DNA from: Balneolales bacterium
Lineage (GTDB): Bacteria; Bacteroidota; Rhodothermia; Balneolales; Natronogracilivirgulaceae
Length of the DNA: 11,339 nt
Direction of reading: 5' to 3'
NCBI GenBank assembly: GCA_007133995.1
Contig: SLLP01000244.1
Location: 1-11,339, forward strand
Positions 1 to 6,516 of this stretch are shown here, in pieces. A program made the translations under genes and the position numbers. The notes under the pieces are model-generated. The model did not search any database, was not told the DNA's origin, and worked only from the letters and a program-made list of their open reading frames with translations. Position 1 is the stretch's first letter. Each line of letters starts with the position of its first letter.

Positions 1-276
1 AAACGCACTATCTGCAAAGTCACATTCCGTGTACCTGAAGAGTGGGCCGAAAGAGAGGTCGCTGTAGTAGGTGACTTCAATGAGTGGGATACCGAAGCGA
101 ACAAGCTCGAGCAAAAAAACGGCTCCTGGGAGACCACACTTCGCCTGACTCCACAAACCGAATACCGCTTCCGCTACCTGCTCGACGGTGAGCGCTGGGC
201 AAATGATGATTCAGCCGACGGATATGCTACAAACCCCTACGGTACAGAGGATTCACTGCTCATTATCAGCAGCTGA
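1..276 (+). CDS. CBM48 / isoamylase early-set domain protein (5' partial)
   Basis: The first 91 residues read in frame 1 from the window edge and end at TGA 274-276. The start codon lies outside the window. The sequence is the glycogen-binding (CBM48, isoamylase N-terminal) immunoglobulin-like fold. The signature AVVGDFNEWD (residues 21-30) is followed by a Gly-Ser-Trp turn, then EYRFRYLLDGERWAND, then a DGYATNPYG tail. Stand-alone proteins of this type are usually about 100 residues, so only some ten residues are probably missing. Fused to enzymes, the domain binds alpha-glucans. What the free-standing small proteins do is not established, and a role in glycogen or starch metabolism is inference. 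No catalytic domain is visible. A terminator follows about 100 bp downstream, so this gene probably ends its own transcript. Confidence 0.85.
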   Translation, partial: KRTICKVTFRVPEEWAEREVAVVGDFNEWDTEANKLEQKNGSWETTLRLTPQTEYRFRYLLDGERWANDDSADGYATNPYGTEDSLLIISS

Positions 277-438
277 TCACAGCGTCCAGTTCGTTTTTTC
301 ATACCTGGTGGCATAGCTGTTGATGCTCATTCTTGAGGATCTGTACATGCAGTCGGGTCTATTTACAAGCGCAAGGCCTCAAAAATGAGGCCTTTATTAT
401 ATATTGTCTTAAATTCAACAGAAAAATAAGCTGCTGCA
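277..438. other. Intergenic region between the CBM48 gene and birA
   Basis: This 162-bp gap holds the terminator described separately and no credible ORF. No Shine-Dalgarno sequence precedes the TTG start of birA. No good match to either a sigma-70 or a Bacteroidota-type promoter was recognised between the terminator and the start codon, although the AT-rich stretch 394-425 is where one would be expected. Confidence 0.5.
373..400 (+). terminator. Intrinsic terminator after the CBM48 gene
   Basis: A perfect 8-bp inverted repeat, AAGGCCTC (373-380) and GAGGCCTT (387-394), encloses a 6-nt loop and is followed by an AT-rich run. The T tract is short and interrupted (TATTATAT), so termination may be moderate. 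The hairpin can work in both directions because A residues precede it. Confidence 0.65.
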
Positions 439-1221
439 TTGTTTGACATTTCCTCCTTTTACCGTCTGCTGCAGACCAGATGGCTCGGCAGAAGATTCTG
501 GTTTTTTCGATCCCTGGATTCGACAAACCGGTATCTTGGCGAAATGCCGGATGAAAGGCTTTCGCACGGGCTTGTATGTCTGGTAGACCATCAGATAAAA
601 GGAAAAGGTCAATTCGGACGCACATGGATAACCAGCCCGGGTAAAAATCTCACATTCACCATTGTACTCATGCCGGAGTCCAACGGCAGGCTTCAGCTCA
701 TCTCATTGGTAGCCATGCTCGCGTTGAAAGAGACTCTTGATGTTACCATGTCGTGTGACAGTGTGATAAAATGGCCCAATGACCTGCTTATATCCGGAAA
801 AAAAGTCTCCGGACTGCTCACCGAATGTCGATACAACGGACAAAATCTGGATCGCATGCTATTGGGAATGGGGGTAAATGTCAATCAGAAAACGTTTCCT
901 TCCGAACTTGAACAATCAGCTACATCTCTCTGCTTTCATTCTGGCGGTCAATATGTTGATCGGCCGTTGTTGCTGGCTGTGCTGCTCAACCGGTTGGAGC
1001 CGATGCTCGATAAAGCCGAAACAGGGGATATCGGACTCGTCCGCGCAATCAACAGAAACATAGATGGCTATGGAAACTGGGTCTCCCTGTATGTTGACGG
1101 GCAAAGGATGGAGACTCCGGTCAAAATACTTGGAATCAATGAACAGGGCTATCTGATGGTATTAACAGCTAATGATGATGTTAAGACATTCACGCATGAA
1201 CAAATACGCATCGAAACATAA
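439..1221 (+). CDS. birA: Biotin--[acetyl-CoA-carboxylase] ligase, monofunctional (BirA)
   Basis: The enzyme activates biotin with ATP and transfers it to the acceptor lysine of biotin carboxyl carrier protein in the cytoplasm. Motifs of the BirA/LplA catalytic fold are all present. DSTNRYL (residues 27-33) is followed by the biotinyl-AMP loop GKGQFGRTW (55-63), SPGKNLTFT (66-74), KWPNDLL (111-117), GKKVSGLLTE (120-129, with the catalytic-type Lys122) and GMGVNVNQ (143-150). A small C-terminal domain follows. The 260 residues leave no room for an N-terminal winged helix, so this is the non-repressor form. The start is TTG at 439: an in-frame TAA lies at 427-429, no ATG lies between, and the MFDISSF opening suits the family. 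The 3' end overlaps the start of tilS. Biotin ligase activity is well supported; the rare start codon is inferred. Confidence 0.93.
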   Translation: MFDISSFYRLLQTRWLGRRFWFFRSLDSTNRYLGEMPDERLSHGLVCLVDHQIKGKGQFGRTWITSPGKNLTFTIVLMPESNGRLQLISLVAMLALKETLDVTMSCDSVIKWPNDLLISGKKVSGLLTECRYNGQNLDRMLLGMGVNVNQKTFPSELEQSATSLCFHSGGQYVDRPLLLAVLLNRLEPMLDKAETGDIGLVRAINRNIDGYGNWVSLYVDGQRMETPVKILGINEQGYLMVLTANDDVKTFTHEQIRIET

Positions 1222-2665
1222 TCTGGTTGATTTGGTTTCTGCCGGAATGGACGAATGCGGGCTGCCCGCAAAAGGAGCCAGGTACATCGCAGCGATTAGC
1301 GGAGGAGTGGATTCGATGGTACTGCTGTGGATTCTTGCCAGGGCGCTGAAGATGCGGGTTGTTGCTGCCCATATTAATTACGGTAAACGTGGCGCTGAAT
1401 CCGATGCTGATGAAGAGTTGGTCAGGTTGTTTTGCAGTGAGAATAACATCCCATTAGAGGTGCTGGATCGTGCTGATGCGGACGGAAAGTGGAACGCCGG
1501 CAGTGGGAATTTTCAAAACCGGGCCAGAATCATCCGGCGTGAATTTCTGCTTTCTGTCAAGAATAGGTATGATGCCCGCGCCATTTTCCTTGCCCATCAC
1601 AAGAACGACCAGATCGAAACAATTTTTCAGAAACTGCTTCGCGGTGCCGCACCGGAGAAATGGACCGGTATGAAGCGCTTTGATCCACCATGGATGCGGC
1701 CTTTGCTTGAGGCATCCAAAGATGAGTTGAATCAGTTTGCACGGGAGCAGGTCATTCGCTACCGGACGGACCGTTCCAATCTGGAGTCAAACTATTCCCG
1801 CAACATGTTGCGCAATGATGTGTTTCCGCTATTTGACCAGGCATATCCGGCATGGGAGAAGCACATTATGGGGCTTTCACGGATCGGACATATCCACGCT
1901 GCAATGCTGGATTACATAACCGGGGAGGTGACTGTTTCACGGGCAGATAAAAGCAACGTTGCTTCGTCCGATACTTCACCCGAAGAGAAAACCGATCAGA
2001 TGGATGGCAATTACCCTTTTTTAACAGTCCTCAAACGAACGGAATGGCTGTCGCTTTCGACGGAATTGCAACTTCCCGTGGCCAGAAACTGGATTGAAAA
2101 ACAGACCGGGTACACCGGATGGAGCAAGGGAGAAGTAGTCCGGCTTGAAGATCTGAAAAAACTGCAGACCGGGAAAGGCGTTTATTTTGATGAAGGTTTC
2201 TTTGTTCAGCGAGATCGTGAATATTATGTGCTTGCAAAAAGCCGTGTAACCGGTGTTCGTCATGAGTTATCACTTGATCGACTGTCACATAAGCCAATGA
2301 TAGCAGGTGGTTTTATATTCGCCGAAAATCGCTATGACCCGTCACTCAAAACCGGAGTTTTGCAACTCAATCGGCAAGCTCTGACCGATACGCTTTTGTT
2401 GCGCAGCTGGGAAAAGGGGGACCGAATCCAGCCAATGGGAATGGCCGGTACGCAAAGTGTTGCCGATCTTCTAACCAACAGGAAAATATCTTCTGCGCAA
2501 AAAAATGAATCTTTGGTACTGGTTTCTTTTGAAGGAAAAGTTCATGCCGTTATATTTCCGCATTGCCTGGATAGTGGAGAAGTTGGAACCATCGCTGAGC
2601 ATACCCGGTGTCACACGGAAGGGCAACGCGTACTTCTAATCAAAAAACCGGACCATTTTTCATGA
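1172..2665 (+). CDS. tilS: tRNA(Ile)-lysidine synthetase TilS
   Basis: TilS converts C34 of tRNA-Ile(CAU) to lysidine using ATP and lysine, so that the tRNA reads AUA and is charged with isoleucine. The N-type ATP pyrophosphatase P-loop SGGVDS is at residues 43-48 and the family motif HHKNDQIET at 142-150, followed by LLRG. A middle substrate-binding region follows, then a C-terminal TilS domain from about residue 405, with GDRIQPMG at 416-423. At 497 residues (489 from the later start) it is the long form. Four ATGs are possible: 1172, 1175, 1178 and 1196. The last, giving MNKYASKHN, is perhaps the best because it cuts the overlap with birA from 50 to 26 nt. No Shine-Dalgarno sequence decides. 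The stop TGA overlaps the hpt start as ATGA, which suggests translational coupling. Confidence 0.92.
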   Translation: MMMLRHSRMNKYASKHNLVDLVSAGMDECGLPAKGARYIAAISGGVDSMVLLWILARALKMRVVAAHINYGKRGAESDADEELVRLFCSENNIPLEVLDRADADGKWNAGSGNFQNRARIIRREFLLSVKNRYDARAIFLAHHKNDQIETIFQKLLRGAAPEKWTGMKRFDPPWMRPLLEASKDELNQFAREQVIRYRTDRSNLESNYSRNMLRNDVFPLFDQAYPAWEKHIMGLSRIGHIHAAMLDYITGEVTVSRADKSNVASSDTSPEEKTDQMDGNYPFLTVLKRTEWLSLSTELQLPVARNWIEKQTGYTGWSKGEVVRLEDLKKLQTGKGVYFDEGFFVQRDREYYVLAKSRVTGVRHELSLDRLSHKPMIAGGFIFAENRYDPSLKTGVLQLNRQALTDTLLLRSWEKGDRIQPMGMAGTQSVADLLTNRKISSAQKNESLVLVSFEGKVHAVIFPHCLDSGEVGTIAEHTRCHTEGQRVLLIKKPDHFS

Positions 2666-3267
2666 CTTTTTACGAACCCGATACGATATTCTGCAACGGA
2701 TCGCACTTTCGACTCTACATCACAAAAGAGCAGCTGGACAAGCGCATTGAGGAATTGGCCGAGCGGATCAATCGTGATTATGAGGGCAAAAAACCCATTT
2801 TTATAGGTATTCTGAACGGTGCATTTATCTTTCTTGCAGATCTGATGCGGCATGTTACCACTCCCTGTGAGGTTGACTTCTTCAAACTTAGCAGTTATGG
2901 TGATGAAAAAGTCTCCTCCGGTCACGTGACCGAACTAAAGGATCTGGACGCTGACGTCGAAGGGAGACATGTTATCCTGATTGAGGATATTGTCGATACA
3001 GGTTTGTCTATGAGGTACATGGTTGGACGCATCAAGACCAAAAAACCGGCATCAGTGGCTGTTGTAACGCTGCTTCACAAGCCCGATGCCACCAAACACT
3101 ATGTCAATGTGGACTATGTCGGATTCCAGATCCCGACCCTTTTTGTGCTGGGATACGGCATGGATTATGCTCAAGAGGGCAGAAATCTCGCCCAGGTCTA
3201 TGTCATTGACGAAGAGTCAGAGGAGAATGGTCCGCCGGTGATTCCGGACGACAGTAAAAAATTGTGA
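2662..3267 (+). CDS. hpt: Hypoxanthine phosphoribosyltransferase
   Basis: This purine-salvage enzyme joins hypoxanthine (and usually guanine) to PRPP to give IMP or GMP. The 201 residues carry the type I PRTase fold. ILNGAFIFLADLMR (50-63) forms the first phosphate loop, the PRPP motif VILIEDIVDTG is at 104-114, and the base-binding Lys lies in LLHK at 137-140. The conserved VGFQIP (153-158) and VLGYGMDY (162-169) close the domain. The ATG at 2662 is chosen because it overlaps the tilS stop (ATGA) and gives a family-like start; upstream in-frame sequence overlaps tilS and looks unlike the family. It ends with tandem stops, TGA then in-frame TAA. The tilS-hpt pairing is widely conserved. In several bacteria ftsH comes next, but not here. 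Confidence 0.93.
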   Translation: MTFYEPDTIFCNGSHFRLYITKEQLDKRIEELAERINRDYEGKKPIFIGILNGAFIFLADLMRHVTTPCEVDFFKLSSYGDEKVSSGHVTELKDLDADVEGRHVILIEDIVDTGLSMRYMVGRIKTKKPASVAVVTLLHKPDATKHYVNVDYVGFQIPTLFVLGYGMDYAQEGRNLAQVYVIDEESEENGPPVIPDDSKKL

Positions 3268-3302
3268 TAAGCCGATACGTTCAGCTGAAGTTACTCCATT
3301 TT

Positions 3303-3708
3303 TTATGTGAATCCGATGTTTACTTGTGAGGGACCCCCTTCTTTCGGTTTTGTATGCTCACTTATACCCGGAGAGCGCCTGAATAGGGCACTTATACCAT
3401 CTCCGAGGGCATAATGCTTAAAAATCAGGAATACCAAAAACGCGTTTGGCCTGCTTTAAAAAATGGCCGGTCATAATCCTCAGCTTTTGTTTGGCATCCA
3501 AAACCACGACCCAAAAAAGAATACCCTTGCCAACAAGTCCATCATATTGCACAGTCGTACATATTTCAACACCCTGATGTTCTCCATATCGCAGGTTTTT
3601 GACGAAACGCATCGTCTCTTCAATACTCCAGCGTTTGATATGGCCTGAATTATTTATAAATACGATTGCGTCTTCCCATTTTAGGAATCCGGGTTCAGAA
3701 TGGACTTA
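3303..3708 (-). pseudogene. Remnant of an IS4-type DDE transposase (C-terminal part, frameshifted)
   Basis: Reading the minus strand from a stop at about 3708, one frame gives KWEDAIVF and later HIKRWSIEETMRFVK (3642-3598). That matches the IS4-family Y-x2-R-x3-E-x6-K motif with Tyr replaced by His. The same frame continues to LKQAKRVFGIPDF and then meets TAA (3418-3420). A one-base shift restores the family continuation HYALGDGISALFRRSPG, which runs to a TAA at 3303-3305. The N-terminal domain and the first two catalytic Asp residues are not recognisable, so only about the last 130 residues survive, with at least one frameshift. No terminal inverted repeats or target duplication were found. 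It lies immediately downstream of hpt and in the opposite orientation. The 5' limit is uncertain. Confidence 0.75.
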
Positions 3709-4172
3709 CATTAGACGCTGAACTCCATGAATAATACGAAAATTCTGACCTGGTCGGCTTACCTGCCGGCCTGACTGGACAACTTTCAGTAACTCCTGAC
3801 TCGGCCGGCCGGTTTGCATAAATTCGTTTGTTTAAAATGATTTGGATTCATAAAGACAGAATGAACTCACATGGCAGGATATGATCATGCCCCTGTGTGT
3901 CAACCGGAGGCTGCCATATTCGTTTCATGGCATGCACCCTCTGTATGTATGGAAATTAACTTGTATATGGCTATATGACCGTAAAAAGGCATGATGCATT
4001 ATCCTGTCCATTGTATCGTACCAAATAAATTGAACGAATTATGGCTGAAGATAGTTAGCTTTAAGGCTGATGGCCAGAACTATTGCATTAAGCAATCCAA
4101 GAACTTTTACATCATCGGGTTGACAAAATACACACGTTTGCACCAGGTAATGAATAAAATCTTTTTAAATCT
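3709..4172. other. Gene-poor region between the transposase remnant and the rhodanese lipoprotein gene
   Basis: No convincing gene is seen in this stretch of 464 bases. The left part (3709-3830) contains GC-rich repeats of GGCCGG type and may be further decayed mobile-element DNA, but no transposase motif could be read. The right part is AT-rich. A 5-bp inverted repeat ATTGC/GCAAT sits at 4082-4096. A TTGACA (4120-4125) and a near-match to the Bacteroidota -7 box, CACGTTTG (4133-4140), lie 33-53 nt upstream of the rhodanese start. Neither has a matching partner element, so the promoter of the next gene cannot be fixed. Confidence 0.5.
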
Positions 4173-5150
4173 ATGCACAAGATGAATCAAAACAGAAAAA
4201 CATCTTCTACAATCCGTTTTTTCTTTATATCCGTGATTGTGCTTTTTATGCTTCCCGCTTGTGGAGAACAAGAGAAGACGACCCCTTCCGTTGATAGCAA
4301 GACAATCAATAGTCTGACCGAGCGCAATCAATACCCCAATCCCGATATTCTGGCAGATCCAAACTGGTTAACGGAAAATTTGGGCCGCGATGACCTGGTA
4401 ATTGTGGATATCCGGGAAGATGAAGAGGGACAAATGTTTATACCCGGATCGGTTTCTCTTTCGGGCATTGCCCCTCTGTTGGATGGGGATCATCATGTGG
4501 ATTCCTTTATCATCGAGTCCGAGGCTTTTTCCTCACTAATGGGTGAACTTGGCATATCGAATAAAAGTACGGTTGTTGTTTATGATGAGGGTACTAATTT
4601 GTATGCGGCGCGTCTTTTTTACGCGCTGGATCTCTATAGCCATGAGCATGCCATGGTTTTGAATGGTGGCTTTATGGGTTGGACGGAGACTGGCGGTCCG
4701 GTTTCCGATGGCCCGGCTGAACCGGTACCCACAAGTTATTTTACAGAAGTAAATGAAGCCGTTTTTTGCGATCTTGAGACCATCCAAAAAGCAATGCAGG
4801 ATGAGAATACCGTTATCTTCGATGTTCGATCTCCGGACCAGTACCGTGGCGAGTGGGTGCGAGCCGAACGGGGTGGGCATATTCCTGGTGCCGTCAATTT
4901 GATTTGGAATGCCACCATTTATGATGAGGATGTCGGAGTGCCCTGGTTTCGTTCGCCCGAAGATATTGCACAGCAATATGAAGAACATGGTATCACTCCG
5001 GACAAAGAGGTTATTCCTCATTGCCATACGAATTTACATGGCTCCCATGCCTATTTTGTGCTCCGGCTCATGGGTTACGAGAGTGTGCGGGCTTATGAGG
5101 GTTCATGGGCCGAATATGGGAATAGGGATGGCGTACCCGTAGCGCAATGA
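4173..5150 (+). CDS. Lipoprotein with two rhodanese domains (sulfurtransferase family)
   Basis: The N-terminus is a lipoprotein signal: basic residues, a hydrophobic core (16-27) and the lipobox LPAC with Cys30. The mature protein is therefore probably anchored outside the cytoplasmic membrane. Two rhodanese domains follow. Domain 1 (about 57-172) has VVVYDEG with Asp138 at the active-site position, so it is probably non-catalytic, as in thiosulfate and 3-mercaptopyruvate sulfurtransferases. Domain 2 (about 195-322) has FDVRSPDQYRGE (216-227), GHIPGAVNL (235-243) and the active-site Cys284. Its loop reads CHTNLHG, where the common family form is C-x-T-G-x-R-(S/A). The Arg (or Lys) that normally closes the loop is replaced by His, so activity or substrate may differ. 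The start may be ATG 4173 or 4182. Spaces of more than 300 bp on both sides suggest a single-gene unit. Confidence 0.87.
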   Translation: MHKMNQNRKTSSTIRFFFISVIVLFMLPACGEQEKTTPSVDSKTINSLTERNQYPNPDILADPNWLTENLGRDDLVIVDIREDEEGQMFIPGSVSLSGIAPLLDGDHHVDSFIIESEAFSSLMGELGISNKSTVVVYDEGTNLYAARLFYALDLYSHEHAMVLNGGFMGWTETGGPVSDGPAEPVPTSYFTEVNEAVFCDLETIQKAMQDENTVIFDVRSPDQYRGEWVRAERGGHIPGAVNLIWNATIYDEDVGVPWFRSPEDIAQQYEEHGITPDKEVIPHCHTNLHGSHAYFVLRLMGYESVRAYEGSWAEYGNRDGVPVAQ

Positions 5151-5508
5151 GGTTGGTTGATTTGTACAGGTCCATATGATTGGAATGGTTTTTACTCCCC
5201 GGCGCTGTCCACTTTATCCGGGATTTCCATGATCCACTTGTTCAATCAGCCCAATCTGGTGATCGGCCTCGCTGAGCTGTTTTGTCCATTTTTTTTAAAA
5301 AAACAGACCATTTTTACTTTTAGTTTGTGGTAGGATATTGTTTTACAGTGACTTGTTTTAAAGTGAGATGTATTTCCGGGGTAACTTCAATACGATGAGG
5401 CATTGAAATCAGGTTATAAATAGGGTATATTTATTGTTCTGGGAAAACGTTTTATTGCAGATGCATGTTCACCGTCGTTTAGGTGAAGATGGCTCTGCTT
5501 ATTTTTTC
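5151..5508. other. Non-coding region between the rhodanese gene and tRNA-Ser
   Basis: No gene is supported here. A T8-A7 homopolymer block lies around 5289-5303. It is not preceded by a GC-rich stem, so it is not a standard terminator. A 6-bp inverted repeat TTCACC/GGTGAA (5468-5487, 8-nt loop) sits just upstream of the tRNA and is followed by a T run at 5502-5507. It could affect leader processing, but this is speculative. A candidate promoter for the tRNA is listed separately. Confidence 0.5.
5402..5433 (+). promoter_or_regulatory. Candidate Bacteroidota-type promoter for tRNA-Ser
   Basis: ATTG (5402-5405) and TATATTTA (5426-5433) are separated by exactly 20 nt. They match the Bacteroidota -33 TTTG and -7 TAnnTTTG elements at 3 of 4 and 5 of the 6 fixed positions. 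Transcription would begin near 5440, about 70 nt before the tRNA. The match is by eye only. Confidence 0.3.
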
Positions 5509-5597
5509 GGAGAGATGGCTGAGTGGTCGAAAGCGGCACCCTGCTAAGGTGTTGAGCCCTTCACGGGGCTCCGTGGGTTCGAATCCCACTCTCTCCG
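5509..5597 (+). tRNA. tRNA-Ser (anticodon GCU)
   Basis: The 89-nt gene folds as a class II tRNA. The acceptor stem pairs GGAGAGA (5509-5515) with TCTCTCC (5590-5596), followed by discriminator G5597. The anticodon stem GCACC/GGTGT encloses the loop CTGCTAA with anticodon GCT at 5543-5545. The long variable arm GAGCCC/GGGCTC is typical of serine tRNAs. The T arm is GTGGG-TTCGAAT-CCCAC. It decodes AGC and AGU. The 3' CCA is not encoded (GCAC follows), so it must be added by a nucleotidyltransferase. A strong terminator begins four bases later, so this is a stand-alone transcription unit. Confidence 0.97.
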
Positions 5598-5600
5598 CAC

Positions 5601-5645
5601 AAAACGGGGTATTGTCAATCTGATGTGATGATACCCCGTTTTTTA
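5601..5645 (+). terminator. Intrinsic terminator of the tRNA-Ser gene
   Basis: A perfect 12-bp inverted repeat, AAAACGGGGTAT (5601-5612) and ATACCCCGTTTT (5631-5642), has a loop of 18 nt and runs into a T tract (5639-5644). It begins almost directly after the tRNA. The A-run on the 5' side means it could also stop transcription from the other direction. Confidence 0.85.
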
Positions 5646-5809
5646 TCCATCCTGGCCTCATTCATCCGGATCAAGGGTTAGATCACAAAATGCCGGTACC
5701 CTCATGTTATTCATAGTGTCACCATTATGTTACCAAAGGGCCCGATACCTTGGATGCATTCCGTAAAGAAGTGTATATTATTGCATTATAAGGACTGACC
5801 TGTTCACCC

Positions 5810-5817
5810 TATATTTG
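5810..5817 (+). promoter_or_regulatory. Possible Bacteroidota -7 box upstream of mgsA
   Basis: TATATTTG matches TAnnTTTG at every fixed position. It ends only 5 nt before the first possible mgsA start (ATG 5823). If it is a real -7 element, transcription starts near 5823, which favours the internal ATG at 5889 with a leader of about 65 nt. No good TTTG lies at the expected 20-nt spacing upstream, so the call is weak. Confidence 0.25.
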
Positions 5818-5822
5818 ACACC

Positions 5823-6320
5823 ATGACTCCAGACGAAAGGGTCACGACCCCTATCAGCGAAAAAAAGAAGCTGCAGAATCGAGTTCCAATGAAGGAGAAA
5901 AAGCGGATCGTGCTTATTGCACACGACAATAAAAAACAGGATCTGCTCGAATGGGCCAGCTGGAATAAAAAGCTCCTTGCCAACCATGAACTTTACGGCA
6001 CCGGCACAACAGGTGGCATCATTGCAAACGAACTGGGACTTCATGTACACCGGTTTAAAAGCGGGCCGTTGGGAGGTGACCAGCAGGTCGGCTCCAAAAT
6101 ATCCGATGGGGATATGGATTTGATGATCTTCTTCTGGGACCCTATGTCCGCCCAGCCGCATGATGTAGACGTGAAAGCGCTGCTCCGGCTGGCAGTGGTC
6201 TATAATATTCCCGTAGCCTGTAACCGCTCATCGGCCGATTTCATGATCTCATCTCCGTTGCTTGACATGAAATACGAACGCAGGATTGATGACTACGCAG
6301 CCATTCTTATCGATGTTTGA
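5823..6320 (+). CDS. mgsA: Methylglyoxal synthase
   Basis: The cytoplasmic enzyme eliminates phosphate from dihydroxyacetone phosphate to give methylglyoxal, a bypass of lower glycolysis used when phosphate is short or sugar phosphates build up. The family motifs are complete: IAHDNKK with His34, GTGTTG (59-64) for phosphate binding, SGPLGGDQQVG (80-90) with catalytic Asp86, and FFWDPMSAQPHDVDVKALLRL (103-123) with Asp106, His113 and Asp116. ADFMISSP (138-145) follows. From ATG 5823 it has 165 residues. From ATG 5889 (MKEKKRIVLIAHD) it has 143. Known members are around 130-155, and the first 22 residues are polar and unlike the family, so the later start is a real alternative. The neighbours are unrelated to its pathway, and it converges with the iron-transport genes downstream. 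Confidence 0.93.
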   Translation: MTPDERVTTPISEKKKLQNRVPMKEKKRIVLIAHDNKKQDLLEWASWNKKLLANHELYGTGTTGGIIANELGLHVHRFKSGPLGGDQQVGSKISDGDMDLMIFFWDPMSAQPHDVDVKALLRLAVVYNIPVACNRSSADFMISSPLLDMKYERRIDDYAAILIDV

Positions 6321-6444
6321 AGCTGAATACCGGATATCTCAGTTTCTTGACTGAATGGTAGGTTCATGCAGTATTCATTCGGGGCTGTATATCTGCTTCG
6401 TGTTGCGCTCCTGCCTCGGATTTTCAGCATATTCCCGGTCGATG

Positions 6445-6516
6445 CTTGATTCAGGATGTGTGCTTGATACGAAGAGTGCGCTCGTTTCAGGAAATGTACT
6501 TGCTTCAGGCAGAGTG
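6445..6516. repeat. Four degenerate 18-nt tandem repeats at the 3' end of the ABC ATPase gene
   Basis: Four consecutive units of exactly 18 nt start at 6445, 6463, 6481 and 6499, each opening CT(T/C)G(A/T/C)T or a close variant. Units 1, 3 and 4 share TCAGG at positions 7-11. In plus-strand reading the units give a hexapeptide pattern L-x-S-G-x-V. Read on the minus strand, TCA is TGA: the copy in unit 4 is the actual stop codon of the ATPase gene, and units 1 and 3 carry further TGAs in the same frame. The repeats therefore span the end of the gene and the following intergenic DNA. Confidence 0.7.

Noticed and set aside
3709..3819. Minus-strand 37-codon frame starting MQTGRPSQELL
   Set aside because: It is in the same frame as the transposase remnant but separated by a stop, and no known transposase motif could be read in it. 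It is too short to support.
4120..4125. TTGACA as a sigma-70 -35 box for the rhodanese gene
   Set aside because: No TATAAT-like element lies 16-18 nt downstream, and the window's better promoter candidates are of another type.
3991..4185. Plus-strand 64-codon frame ahead of the rhodanese gene
   Set aside because: It has AT-rich composition, no recognisable motif, and overlaps the start of the supported rhodanese gene.
5185..5292. Minus-strand frames reading SEADHQIGLIEQ and KWIMEIPDKVDSAGE
   Set aside because: They looked like a possible frameshifted gene end, but stops interrupt them and no family could be assigned.
5468..5507. Hairpin TTCACC/GGTGAA followed by a T run as a terminator before the tRNA
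   Set aside because: The stem is only 6 bp and the T run starts 14 nt after it, so it does not fit an intrinsic terminator.
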